From Acanthochromis polyacanthus (lineage: Eukaryota > Chordata > Actinopteri > Pomacentridae), in the NCBI RefSeq assembly GCF_021347895.1, contig NC_067123.1:4046149-4110148 (forward strand): 64,000 nt of DNA, given 5' to 3'. Below, one piece after another: positions 35,241-45,693 of this stretch. Positions within the stretch are counted from its first letter, which is position 1. Every line of letters starts with the position of its first letter. The notes below the pieces were generated by a model that saw only the letters and a program-made list of their open reading frames with translations, made no database searches and was not told the DNA's origin. A program made the position numbers and the translations under genes.

Positions 35241-35589
35241 TGTTTTAGATAGATTGATAGATCAGATAAAGCCTGTTTATCCTTACACTATATATTGTTA
35301 TTTATTATATGAATTAAAAAAAACAATGACAATTAGGCTCACCGGCCTCCTTGCAGTTTTTTATAACAACCGTCCTGTCTTTATTAGTTTAATTTTATAT
35401 TTATGAGACCTCACACATGTGGGTCAGTCTGTGTTTGTTATTTGGCTCAGGAAACTAAGTTATGTAAAAAAATTGGCTGAACTTAGAGAATTTCAAGAGT
35501 TTCATGTTACCTCCAAGACACTTGAGCAACAACAGAGGAGATAGTCGGTCAAACTGGAGGATGACTCTGTATTTTTATAATGAACAAGT

Positions 35590-36040
35590 GGTTGGTTGGT
35601 TGGATGGTTGTCTGGTTGGTTAGATGATTGTATGGTTGGTTGTTCGGTTGTCTGGTTGGTTGATTGGTTGGTTGGTTGTCTGGTTGGTTGATTGGTTGGA
35701 TGGTTGTCTGGTTGGTTGATTGGTTGGATGGTTGTCTGGTTGGTTGATTGGTTGGTTGATTGGTTGGTTGGATGGATGGTTGTCTGGTTGGTTGGTTGGT
35801 TGGATGGTTGTCTGGTTGGTTGGTTGGTTGTCTGGTTGGTTGATTGGTTGGTTGGTTGTCTGGTTGGTTGATTGGTTGGATGGTTGTCTGGTTGGTTGGA
35901 TGGTTGTCTGGTTGGTTGATTGGTTGGTTGATTGGTTGGTTGGATGGATGGTTGTCTGGTTGGTTGGTTGGTTGGTTGGTTGGTTGGATGGTTGTCTGGT
36001 TGGTTGGTTGATTGGTTGGATGGTTGTCTGGTTAGTTAAT
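35590..36040. repeat. (GGTT)n-type tetranucleotide array
   Basis: An imperfect array of 'ggttggttgattggttggat' type repeats. On the minus strand one frame reads Asn-Gln-Pro-Thr / Asn-Gln-Thr-Thr repeats. It stands where the second exon of a gene A paralogue would be, judged from the flanking duplication, but it has no GPI tail and ends at a stop. It is treated as a microsatellite. Confidence 0.8.
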
Positions 36041-36149
36041 GGTAACATATAGATCTTAATGATGAACTCTAAACTCTTTTAGAACAAAAGCAGCCAGAAG
36101 ATAGCTAATCAATGACACGAGGCCATTTCAAAGCTAGGAATAGGGTCAT

Positions 36150-36650
36150 CCACAACTGGAGGACATTTGGGCTTTAAAATACTTGAAAATCAACCTTCTC
36201 TTTTCCCATTTTCTGCTTCATATTGATCAATAATAGGTATTGATTGGCTCAGCTTCCACATCAACGGTGCCATTTTTATTCCATGTTTTCTGTGTTGTTG
36301 CTAACCCTACTCTAATCCATGCTAATGTGATCTTTTTCTCAGCAGCAGAAGCTAGATATTTAGCTAGCTGTTACTGCTGACCAAGAGGACAAACTGACTG
36401 ATGGAAAACAGTCCAAAGAATGAGTCTGATCCTGATAATATGAGGTAGAGAGAGACATTCAGTCAAGGCTGAAAATGGGATGAAAAGATGGAAAATAGAA
36501 GAGAGGACATAACTTTGCTCTACACATTCATTAGGAATTTAACTTTAACTGTTTGATGATGTAAATGACAACAACAAGACACACAATGACAAAAAATGTC
36601 ATAAACATCATCTACAGGTTATGCTAAGATGCTGTGGGACACAAGTTTGC
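36150..36650. repeat. Segmental duplication, second copy (left half)
   Basis: Matches 28165-28605. The homology breaks at about 36650 and resumes at about 43092, where 43092-43310 continues the match with 28606-28790. The 6.4 kb between is an insertion. Confidence 0.85.
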
Positions 36651-36797
36651 CGCAGAAGTGACAAAGTCACCCCTGCGACTTGCAGAAGTCGCCAGAGAGC
36701 CATTTTAAAGTTGGGCGCGGATCAGTTGGGTTCTTCACCGGATTGAGACGTCAGCACCCTATTGTGCTACTGACCCCTTTGTATCGGACTTCCACCG

Positions 36798-37073
36798 CTA
36801 CCCCGTCGGTTGATCTGGCTCTGCTTCCAGTTGTATCAGCTTACAGTGCGATTGGTGGATCCACGAAGGCCGTTCAGCAATTTTTACTGCCGTGGGTGTC
36901 GTCAGCAGTATTTGATACGGCCCTTCCCACCGAGGCGACCTCCAATTCTTCCCCCTCAGGACTCTGATCAGGACCCAGTCTCCAGGCTGAAGCTTCTGTC
37001 TAGACAAAGGAGAAGAACACTCTGGCAGATTATTTGAACTCTGAACTTCTCTCATTTTCAGTGTATGTGCCAT
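36798..37073 (-). pseudogene. Retroviral integrase C-terminal fragment
   Basis: The minus-strand frame contains [11 protein letters not shown] and [17 protein letters not shown], the SH3-like tail found in gammaretrovirus-type integrases. The frame closes at 36798. It is separated from the integrase core by a degraded stretch. Confidence 0.75.
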
Positions 37074-37354
37074 CCAATCTGCTCACTCAGATTCAGTGGA
37101 TTGTTGTTTTATGGAAGTGGGAAAGGTCTCCCATGCACTATCTCAAAAGGTGTTATTGCTTTGTCTCCCGTAGGCGTAATTCTCATCCACAGTTTAACCA
37201 AGGATAAACAATCTGGCCAAGGCCTTTTAGTTTCTTCCATAGTTTTGGCTAGTCTGTTTTTTATTGTGCCGTTCGTTCCGTTCGTACAAGGCCAGCACTT
37301 TGTGGATGATATGCACAGTGGTTCCTTAGTGTGAGCAATGTGTCATAATTGCAT

Positions 37355-37900
37355 TTACAAATGTGTACCATTATCTGATCTAATTATGGCGGGAATACCA
37401 TAAGTTGGAAAGTAATGGTTGCAGAGAGCCTTTGCTACATTTATGGCTGTGCTATCTTCGGTTGGGTATATTTCAACCCATTTTGAAAACGCATCTATAA
37501 TCACTAAACAATATATTAGTCCTTTTGATGCTGTTAGTTCAATAAAGTCCATATGGATTGTGTACAGTATTCCTTGTACCATCCCTCCTGTTGAGACATG
37601 GGTGAGACCATGACTCACTAGAGGATGGGTTTGCTTTCAATGTGATAGAGGTTGTTTGTGAGAACTGCTCCGCGCTTGAGCCAAGAAGTTTGTTCAGATA
37701 TGCGTCTGCTAAGATTTCTAATTCTACTGTTTTCAAAACATTCTGTGCTGAATGAGGCTTGTTTTGCACCAGAGTTGGCAAGGTCACTCAGTGTTATAGT
37801 GGAGTCATCCCTTTGATGAGCTTTGTACTCACACAGTGCAAAAATGCTCCTATGGATTATAATACCATCCTCAACACTGTAATTCAGAAAGAAAAGAAAA
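37355..37900 (-). pseudogene. Retroviral integrase core fragment
   Basis: 37355-37618 reads DFIELTASKG, then IDAFSKWVEIYP and IIRSDNGTHL, covering the first two acidic residues of the D,D(35)E centre. Upstream (37618-37900), in shifted frames, lies the linker toward RNase H. Broken by frameshifts. Confidence 0.75.
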
Positions 37901-38476
37901 ATGCAGTATGGTGAAACCCTCCTAATAACAGATCTAATGTAGCCTTTGACAACCATCTCTTAAAGGTTTTTGTCTCTACAGCTTTCAACCACTTGTAGAT
38001 AAATGTGAGGCAGGTTATCCATTAGCTAAGCATGTACTGCTTTAAAATGTGTTAATATTCAGCAGATTCAACTTTAAGCATCAGTTAAATATTCTGGCAT
38101 CACAGGACAGGACATCTGTACGTTACTCCTTTAACCCTTGGGTGCACAGTGGGGGTCAGGATACCCATTTTCCACTGGATTGGGACACTCTTGACCCATG
38201 TAGTGCATCAAAAGGTAAAGTATCAAAAGCAAGAAAAGGAAATTTCTGCTACTAGTTCTAGATGTTTCGCTAACCGTCCCTTTGTTTTTGTAAATTTGTG
38301 CAGTTATGTGCCAACTGTATGTTTCACTGTTGATTGCTTGAACAGATCAGAGCCTCTCTGGTGCAGAAGCACAACGATTGTCCCGAAGCGGAACCGGCCA
38401 CAAAAAATATCAATAAAACCAGGTTGTGGTAGAACAAAAATATCAGGTCATGGTTTAGTTTCTTCATCCGCTCTTG

Positions 38477-39540
38477 TCACTCAAACAGGTCAGACGGTGT
38501 GTCATCGTCAGGTAGAGCCAAAACATCAGTTTTCAGGGCTAATTTTAGATTTTTAAAAGCCTTCTCAGCATGTTCAGTCCAAGTAATTTCATCTGTTAAT
38601 GACATGTCCTTGCCATATATCAAATTTTGCAGTGGCTGAGATAACACTGTATAATCTGGAATCCAAGATCTGCAGAAATTATAAAGGTCGGAAAAGGATA
38701 TCATTTGTTATGTTCGCGGCTTTAGAGCATATTGGATTGCAGTTTTTCTGTCAGAAAGTAGCGCTTTCCCATGTTTTGAAAACATATGGCCTTGATACAC
38801 TACTTGTGGAGCCCATAACTGAAGTTAGTTTAGCGAAACCTTATGACCTGTTCCACGTAAGTGTCGTAACACTGCCATCGTTGTCTGTTTACAGTGCTCC
38901 TGCATGTCTGCAGTCACAAGAATGTCATCAACATACAACAAAATTTGGCTGTGTTCTGGAATTTGAAATTTTGCCATTGAGCACTTGAGATCCTGAGTGT
39001 ATACATGGGGCTTTCTGTAAAGCCTTATGGTAATCGTATATAGGTGCACTGTGTACCTTTAAAGGCAAATCCGAACCAGTGTTGTGAGGTAGGGTGTAGT
39101 AGTGCAGAGAAGAAAGTATTACTTAAATATATAACTGAAAACCACTTTTTATCTGGGGTCACTTCATTTAATAATCTATGTGGGTTTGGAACATCAGGCG
39201 TAGTGTCCTGTATAGCATCATTCACTGCTCTCATGTCTTGTACCATCCCCCATGTTCCCGTATGTGCTTTTTAAACAGGGAAAATGGGGGTATTACAAAC
39301 GCGCTTTTTGGTATTCACAATAATCCCTGATTTTTCCATATCTGCAATAACAGGTCTTATACCTTCTATCGCTGATTGCTTCAGAGGATATTGAGGAATC
39401 TGTGGTCGATATGGAGTGGCTGCTTGTACTTCAACAGGTGGAAAATGTTTTATCAGTTCCACATCTGTAGGGCTGTTGGACCAGAGATCACTGGGCAGGT
39501 TTTTTTTTTTTAATTCTGGGTAATCCTCTATAGACAAACA
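38477..39540 (-). pseudogene. Retroviral reverse transcriptase fragments
   Basis: Three overlapping frames read in order: 39537-39271 (the fingers region), 39246-39025 (MVQDMRAVNDA, PNPHRLLNEV), and 39049-38825 with the catalytic YVDDIL motif. A connection-like segment (38704-38477) follows. The frame changes show it is non-functional. Confidence 0.8.
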
Positions 39541-40818
39541 AATTAATGATCAGGTTTCTTTGTCATCCAAATATGTGGAGGGTGTGGTGTTTACACACCA
39601 CCCAAGAGGCTGTTTCATGAACCGCAAAAGTCGTTGTAATTCGGGTGTTTAGCCCTGTCACTCTGGTTTTCAAGTCTGCACTCTCATGGGATAGAGTTTG
39701 TTTTTTCCGACCGTTAAGAAATATGCAACCACATCTATATATTAATATCTTTATATAGTAATACATTCATACTTTATCACATCTATGCTCCATCAACATG
39801 AAATTTCATTTTAGCTTGATCTGTTGAACCGTGTGATAATTGTTCCTGTGGTCTTAATACTGCATACAGAGTGAAGTGTATGAAATGTACCAGGCTGAGC
39901 TGCATTCCAGAGATAAAAAGAACCTTGAAGCAAAAGCAGCTGAAAAGAAACCATTTTAAGCACTGAGTTCTCATTGTGGTACGAATTAACAGCAAGAATA
40001 CAGTCTTGGTCTTACAGGAACAATTATCTCACACACCTCATAACAGCTCGTTAGTGAAAAATCCCAAATCTCGAAACATATGAACAACTGAAAATTAGTT
40101 TCCTATTTCACTGACTCCATCGCAGGTTTCTGTAGTCAATGTTACAAAGCAAATCGGACCACAAAGTAATTTCTGTGATCATGCTTGCATACGACAAAAT
40201 TCTGTCAAGTTATTATCAAGGGGGAGAGGTCATTTATCTGGTGCCTCAGCTGCCGCGGCGCCTTCGGCCTCTGATGCACCAGGCCATCGTTGTTGTCTTT
40301 GTGTTTTTGTACACTATCTTATCACCTTCTGCTCTGGCTGCACAGGCCTCAGTTTTTTTATTTGTTGCTGTATTTCTTTTTTTCCTCTTTGTGCTTCTTT
40401 CAGCCATATTTCTGCATAGTGAAGCTGTTTTTCAGTTTCTTTTGATTTCTTTTATCAGTTCGTTGTTTTGCAGTTAATTCTGTAAATAGCTCTGTGCAGC
40501 CTCCTACTATTAATTTGCTATTAAATTCATATTTCTTTTCCCAATCTGACAAGAATTGTATCAAATCTGGATGCTTCTGTTCTGTTCTGCTTATTTTGCA
40601 TCGCCTTATAGTGAAATTTTTCTTGATTATTTCTCATTTTTGTTTTTGTTTTTTTTGTAACTATTATTTTTATTTAGAATTTGTGGTGTTTTTCAAAATT
40701 ATTTTATTGAGAATTTGTGAAAAACAATGCGTCATAAGCCAAAATTCAGCCCTTGGAAAACAAGCTTCTCAGCCAGCTCTATTAGCTAGTCTGGTTTTCC
40801 ACTAGGGGTCCAATATCA

Positions 40819-41388
40819 CAACACGGTCTCACGGGGATTCGTGAAACTGTTACGTAAATTTTTTGTTTCTTTTTCGTGCGCACCAACACGATTTCGTCAT
40901 GTTTTTCGTGCCGCTCACCACGAAATGTTTTTCGTGTTGCTCACAACGAAACCCGCTGTGGTAATCACAGCTGAAAGTGGTTTATACTAGCGGATTCATG
41001 ACGATCTAAGCTGTCCATCGGCGTATACTGCTTGTGTGATCGCGTTTGCGGCCGCCGGCCGCCAGACATTCTTTAAATTCCTATGCAAATTGGTAAGTGT
41101 ACCACCGGGTTATGGTTAGGTTATGGTTAGGTTATGGTTAGGGTTATGGTTAGGGACGATGTCATGCAAAATATAGCGTTGGATTCGCCATGGTTTTACA
41201 TTAAAAATATAATACACACATTCGTTTGAAATGCGTTCTGGGTGGCACGAAAAGTCCGCCGTTTAAAATACATTGGTGCGCATTTCGTGGTGAGCGGCAC
41301 GGAAAACATGACGAAATCGTGTTGGTGCGCACGAAACCGAAACAAAAATTTACGTAACAGTTTCACGAATCCTCGTGAGATCGGGCTG
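40819..41388. mobile_element. TIR element, 570 bp, 7-bp target duplication aatatca
   Basis: Same family as 34007-34587 but in reverse orientation, with ends CAACACGGTCTCACGGGG and the reverse complement of CAGCCCGATCTCACGAGG. The flanks are aatatca at 40812-40818 and 41389-41395. It is inserted in the retrovirus-like sequence, so it is younger than it. Confidence 0.85.
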
Positions 41389-41575
41389 AATATCAGGACT
41401 AAAGGTCGTTTTAGAGTTTTCACAAAATCCTCCTAAATCTTAATGACTGTTTACACGCAGTGATTTACTTCAACTGACAACAACCGTACGTTCACACCGA
41501 TAGGTTTCAGGCTGTCCGCTGCTTCAATCACTGACCAGTCCTTTCACACTCACAGTTTTACACATGCACACATTT

Positions 41576-41704
41576 TGTAAGTTTTGGCTTCTCTTAGCTC
41601 AGGACTTCACTTTCCTACTGTAAGTTTTGGCTTCTCTTAGCTCAGGACTTCACTTTCCTACTGTAAGTTTTGGCTTCTCTTAGCTCAGGACTTCACTTTC
41701 CTAA
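41576..41704. repeat. 43-bp tandem repeat, 3 copies
   Basis: Three almost identical units starting 'tgtaagttttggcttctctt' at 41576, 41619 and 41662. Confidence 0.95.
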
Positions 41705-42279
41705 AGCGCTTTGTTCAGATGCCATCAACCTGGAACCCCGCGGAACCTGGACAGGGTTTTAACCGGCCGACATGGAATTCAACCACGGAGGACTTTTGTC
41801 CCCAAACCTAGTTCCAGGGGGCTGTGCACAGACTTCGGTCTCCCTCGAACAGCTCCTTAGGTTCCCAGGTGTATTGGCATCCTTTCTGCGCTTCTTTTTT
41901 TTTCACTCTTTATCTGAAGGATTTCAGTTTTTATTTTAGTTTGGAGTTCTAAGATGTCTCTCTCATCTAATTTGCCTGAGAAATTATGTTTCTTTCTCCA
42001 TCTTTTTTGACTTATTTTTTCCTGATTCTTCCACATATCCTTCCATAAACTTCTCATCGCCTTCTAATACGCTTTGTTTTTGTCCTATAGCTGCTTGTTG
42101 TTGAGTTCTCTGGCACGAGACAACGGGAGGACACCAACACATCCTTCTACTGCAGATAAGCTGCAGCGGTGTTAGTTTTATGAGTCTAGCTCGGCCTTAA
42201 TCCCCTTGTCACCAGTACGTCGTCAACAACAAGGAAAATAATAAATCAGAAAATCAGCAAGGTACTCTAGACCTTATAA

Positions 42280-42480
42280 TGTGCTTGAATTTCTCAATCA
42301 CTCTTCACATTCACACCGTGTACACCTTGATGACGGAATCTCTTTCGTCATGTCGGCAGAATCTATTTTATCATGCCATTACGGCGGAATCTCTTCACAC
42401 TCACACCTGTGTACACCTTGCCGGCGGAATCTCTTTTATCATGCTAGCGGAATCTCTTTCTCACCCGTGGTTCTGATCGG
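42280..42480. repeat. Short internal repeats in the retroviral leader region
   Basis: The motif 'cggaatctctttt' or close variants occurs four times, interleaved with 'cacactcacacc' and 'tgtacacctt'. This lies between the LTR-like segment and the coding relics. Confidence 0.55.
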
Positions 42481-42709
42481 TGTCACTTCCTGGATCGGAT
42501 CCTTGGATTCACACCCAGCACCGAGGGACCGCTTTTCTTTTCACCGACCTGGCCACAAATTCACGTCCCAGGATTTTCAGATCTCGCTGCTTGGCGACGA
42601 TCGCTGTCGACAGACTTCGGTGTCGGCTCTCCTCAACGTCGGGAAGGAATCCTCGGATCCGGCTCGAAGGACCAAGTTATATCTCAGAGAGAAGCTCCGC
42701 TGAGAGCTC

Positions 42710-43091
42710 CCACATAACATAAGAAGATATTCACCGAACCAGAAAGACACGGAGACTGTAACTTTTACTTGCAAGGGTAACACAGCACAGTGTAACAAGA
42801 CACATTAGTGCGAGCTACAAAGACTGCTCCCATACGAAGTTTATTTTATACACAAGCAGAAATGAAAACATAGCATAAGATAAGAAATAGCTCGAGTTAC
42901 ACAAGGGGGTGTGCTAAGCTGAAAGAGTGGAAATATACTGGGATGTGGAGACTAGGGAGAGAGAGAGAGAGAGAGATATGTGCAGGTAGAAGTGAGTGAG
43001 TGGTATTCTATAAAAATAGTCATGTAAAATACTATGCACACACAGTTAATGGTCTAAGGCTCGATTATGATACATGTATTCAACTCTAACA
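42710..43091 (-). repeat. Candidate 5' LTR of the retrovirus-like insertion
   Basis: Reading minus from 43091, the segment begins TGTTAGAG and includes TATAAAATAAAC (TATA and/or poly(A) signal, about 42840-42855). It lies exactly at the edge where the segmental duplication resumes. No second LTR is present for comparison, so the inner boundary is approximate. Confidence 0.5.
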
Positions 43092-43980
43092 GATGTGTAA
43101 GAATTATTATTTAAAATATTATGTTGATTTTAAAAATCTTCCCACAATTACAAGATACACCAATGAAAAAATAAAACCCAAAAAAAGGAGATTTAAATTT
43201 GATTTGAACTGTTTTATTAGAGGTTTAATTTGGTCATCAGCAGGATGAGACAAGAGAAAAATGGCATTTTAGTTTGAACTCCAGACTTATTTGATATTTT
43301 TGAAATATTTTCAAACATTCTTTTCTCCTAGATTCTTTTTCTTTTCTTTTCTTTTTTTTACATTTGGTCTCAAGAAAAGAACATTTACACAACTACTGCA
43401 TGTTTTAGGATTTTGTACATGGATTATTGGAAATTTGATGTAAAATGTTCTCCAGTTCTGAAATGGCCCAATAAACGATTAAGGGAACTACTTTGAGTGA
43501 GAATTTTTATGTTTTCACCCTCAAAAGGAGTTACTAAAATGTTGTTTTATCCTGTTCTGTTAATAAGACATTCTACTTTATATCTAACCTGAACCATAAC
43601 CCCTAACCTTAACCCTAACCATAATAATGCCAGTTTATTGTATTTTAAAGTTAGTGTGAGCTGATATTATAGTTGGTGAAACAGTATTTAAGCTCTTACA
43701 AGCTGAAAAATATCAAATACATGAGGATATTCCTGTTAAAGATCAGTTGCGGTTCATTATTTTTGTGTTGATTCAGTATTAGTGTCAAATCTTGCTCATA
43801 CTGTAACACAACAAAAGCTCATATTAGGTCTCCTTTTGAAATAAATTCAGTCTCTCTTCCTTGTTCTCTCCATTTCATTTGTGTTATCACATATGATACC
43901 CGGTCGGATTACTTTCCTGGTGCCAACAAAGCAGATCACTCTTTGATTTCCTGATTGTGCACCACACAAAAACGAAAAAA
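43092..43980. repeat. Segmental duplication, second copy (right half)
   Basis: Blocks match 28606-28790, 30055-30150 and 32330-32545 in the same order. In the first copy, gene A exon 1 lies between the second and third blocks. Here the corresponding 310 bp (43470-43780) holds no signal-peptide exon, so the paralogue has lost its start. Confidence 0.75.
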
Positions 43981-44457
43981 AAAAACACCTTGATATTTGA
44001 TTAAATAATGTTCTTTTTATTTTAACGGATACATATCATAAATGTGAATATTACAGGATGGTATAAAGACTGCTGTTATAAATATTTATCACTCCGTTTA
44101 TTACATTTTTGAAATACACCACTGCTTGTACAACTGTAGACAAATAATTATACTACTACACACAGGAAGGACATTTTCCTCACTAATGCATAAACATGTC
44201 TACAGATGAAATTATAATCCACTTACTTATGCTATGTATATATATTTGCAAAATATAATTGTAACTAAATAAATAATTACATGCAAGAAAAATACATAAA
44301 TCTAATATATGTTTTAAAATCCAACTGTAGCATCTTAAAATTCAAACAAATATACTCTAAATAAATAAACGGACTGGATATGATTCACATTAGCCAACTC
44401 GTAGTGTGTTAGTTTAATTTATAAGGCATATAGGCATTATAAGCAGCTAATAATGCA

Positions 44458-44610
44458 TTTTAGCTACGGTGTCCCCCAGAGATCTGTATTGGGTCCCCTT
44501 CTGTGTTCTACGCTATGCAGATGACACCCACTTACTTATATGTTCTGCTAATGTTTGGGACAACCAGCGTCTTTTATTACACCCTGCTGGAATTAAAACC
44601 TGAATGTTCA
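44458..44610 (+). pseudogene. LINE reverse transcriptase fragment (L2/CR1-like)
   Basis: Reads YGVPQRSVLGPLLC, then after an internal deletion and frame change YADDTHLLI, the catalytic motif. The rest of the element is missing. Confidence 0.65.
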
Positions 44611-44619
44611 AGAATTTTG

Positions 44620-45690
44620 CGTCATTAACAATCTCTCCTTTCATTTCTCATGCTTTCATTTCCTCTAGAGTTGATTATTTTATTGCATTTTATTTTATCA
44701 TCCAAAGACTGCACACTGCAAAAAATGGTATTGGACTTTTTTCAACAACTTAGCTAGACTGTCCCTAAATTACAGATAATAATTAGTATAGCTAGAATAG
44801 TCATTTACCACATTAACAATGTCTAGACTGGATGTATTATTCATTTAATGTTATCTTCATTGAAAAACACATATTTTCTTTCAAAAATTAGGACACCTCT
44901 AAGCAACCCCAAACCTTTGAACAGTAGTTTATATGGATGGATCCATGTTTCTACTAAAATACAGTCTTTGGTTGACATTTCACCAACTTTTGAGGCTCTA
45001 ACATCAGTAGAATCTGATGTGAGGAAAGTTTGACCAGACAAGGTTCCATTTATTAGACAATTTCGACTTGTCATCTGTCCAAAATAACCCAGATTTAGTC
45101 CAAATTGACCCAAAATCACTCAGCTTGTCCAAAATTTCTAAGACATATAAGAAGATATGTAAGATAAAGATGAAAATTGCTTTTCTTTCAACAATAAAGT
45201 CATTTCTAAGTGACCCCAAACTTTTGAGCGGTAGAGTAAATATGTATGCTGCAATTTCACAGTTTTTTCTCCTGTTTTTTTTTAGTAGATTTTTCTTCCT
45301 GGAACTCTGGCTGCTATTTTCTCACAGTTTTTTCACAGAGGTTTCTTTTGTTTGCTTTTCAGTTGTTGTTTTTTTGACAGTGCACTTAATTTAAAATTCT
45401 GCTGACAGGTTTTCAACACACACCTTGATTCCTATTACACTTCACTGATTGCCTGAGTTTTAGAGTTGATGTTAGGATTTTTCTGCTACTTTCCGATTGG
45501 AGATCTCATTAATTTCCGCACTCGAATCCCATCTTATGACTCACTTCAATCATCATATGGCTCATTTTTAACTCTACAGCGCTTGTTTCTGAAAGGTGCT
45601 ATGGAAATAAAGCATTGTTACATATTTATATTAGAATTTTCTACTCTCAAAACTTGGTTTGGATTTGCAGCATGGTAAATGGCGTTGTCG
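44620..45690. other. AT-rich interval 3' of gene B
   Basis: No gene was seen. A LINE/SINE-like tail ('ggtgctatggaaataaagca') lies near 45595-45615, and paired segments 44880-44940 and 45190-45235 share 'aacccc...aaact...gaac'-type wording. Confidence 0.35.
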
Positions 45691-45693
45691 CGC

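Larger units (their letters stand above)
36651..43091 (-). mobile_element. Endogenous retrovirus-like insertion, decayed
   Basis: The inserted segment is defined by interruption of the duplicated block on both sides. The minus strand holds pol remnants in the order reverse transcriptase, integrase core, integrase C-terminus (39540 down to 36798). A candidate 5' LTR sits at the right edge. Region 40140-40740 could be a gag remnant, as the minus-strand frame is polar and A-rich, but it is broken. No env or 3' LTR was found, so the 3' end is probably truncated. All frames carry stops or shifts; it is a relic. Confidence 0.75.

Noticed and set aside
35620..36052. Minus ORF of Asn-Gln-Pro-Thr repeats and its plus-strand Trp-Leu-Val-Gly shadow
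   Set aside because: Explained by a GGTT-type microsatellite. No GPI tail or signal exon, though its position relative to the duplication is noted.
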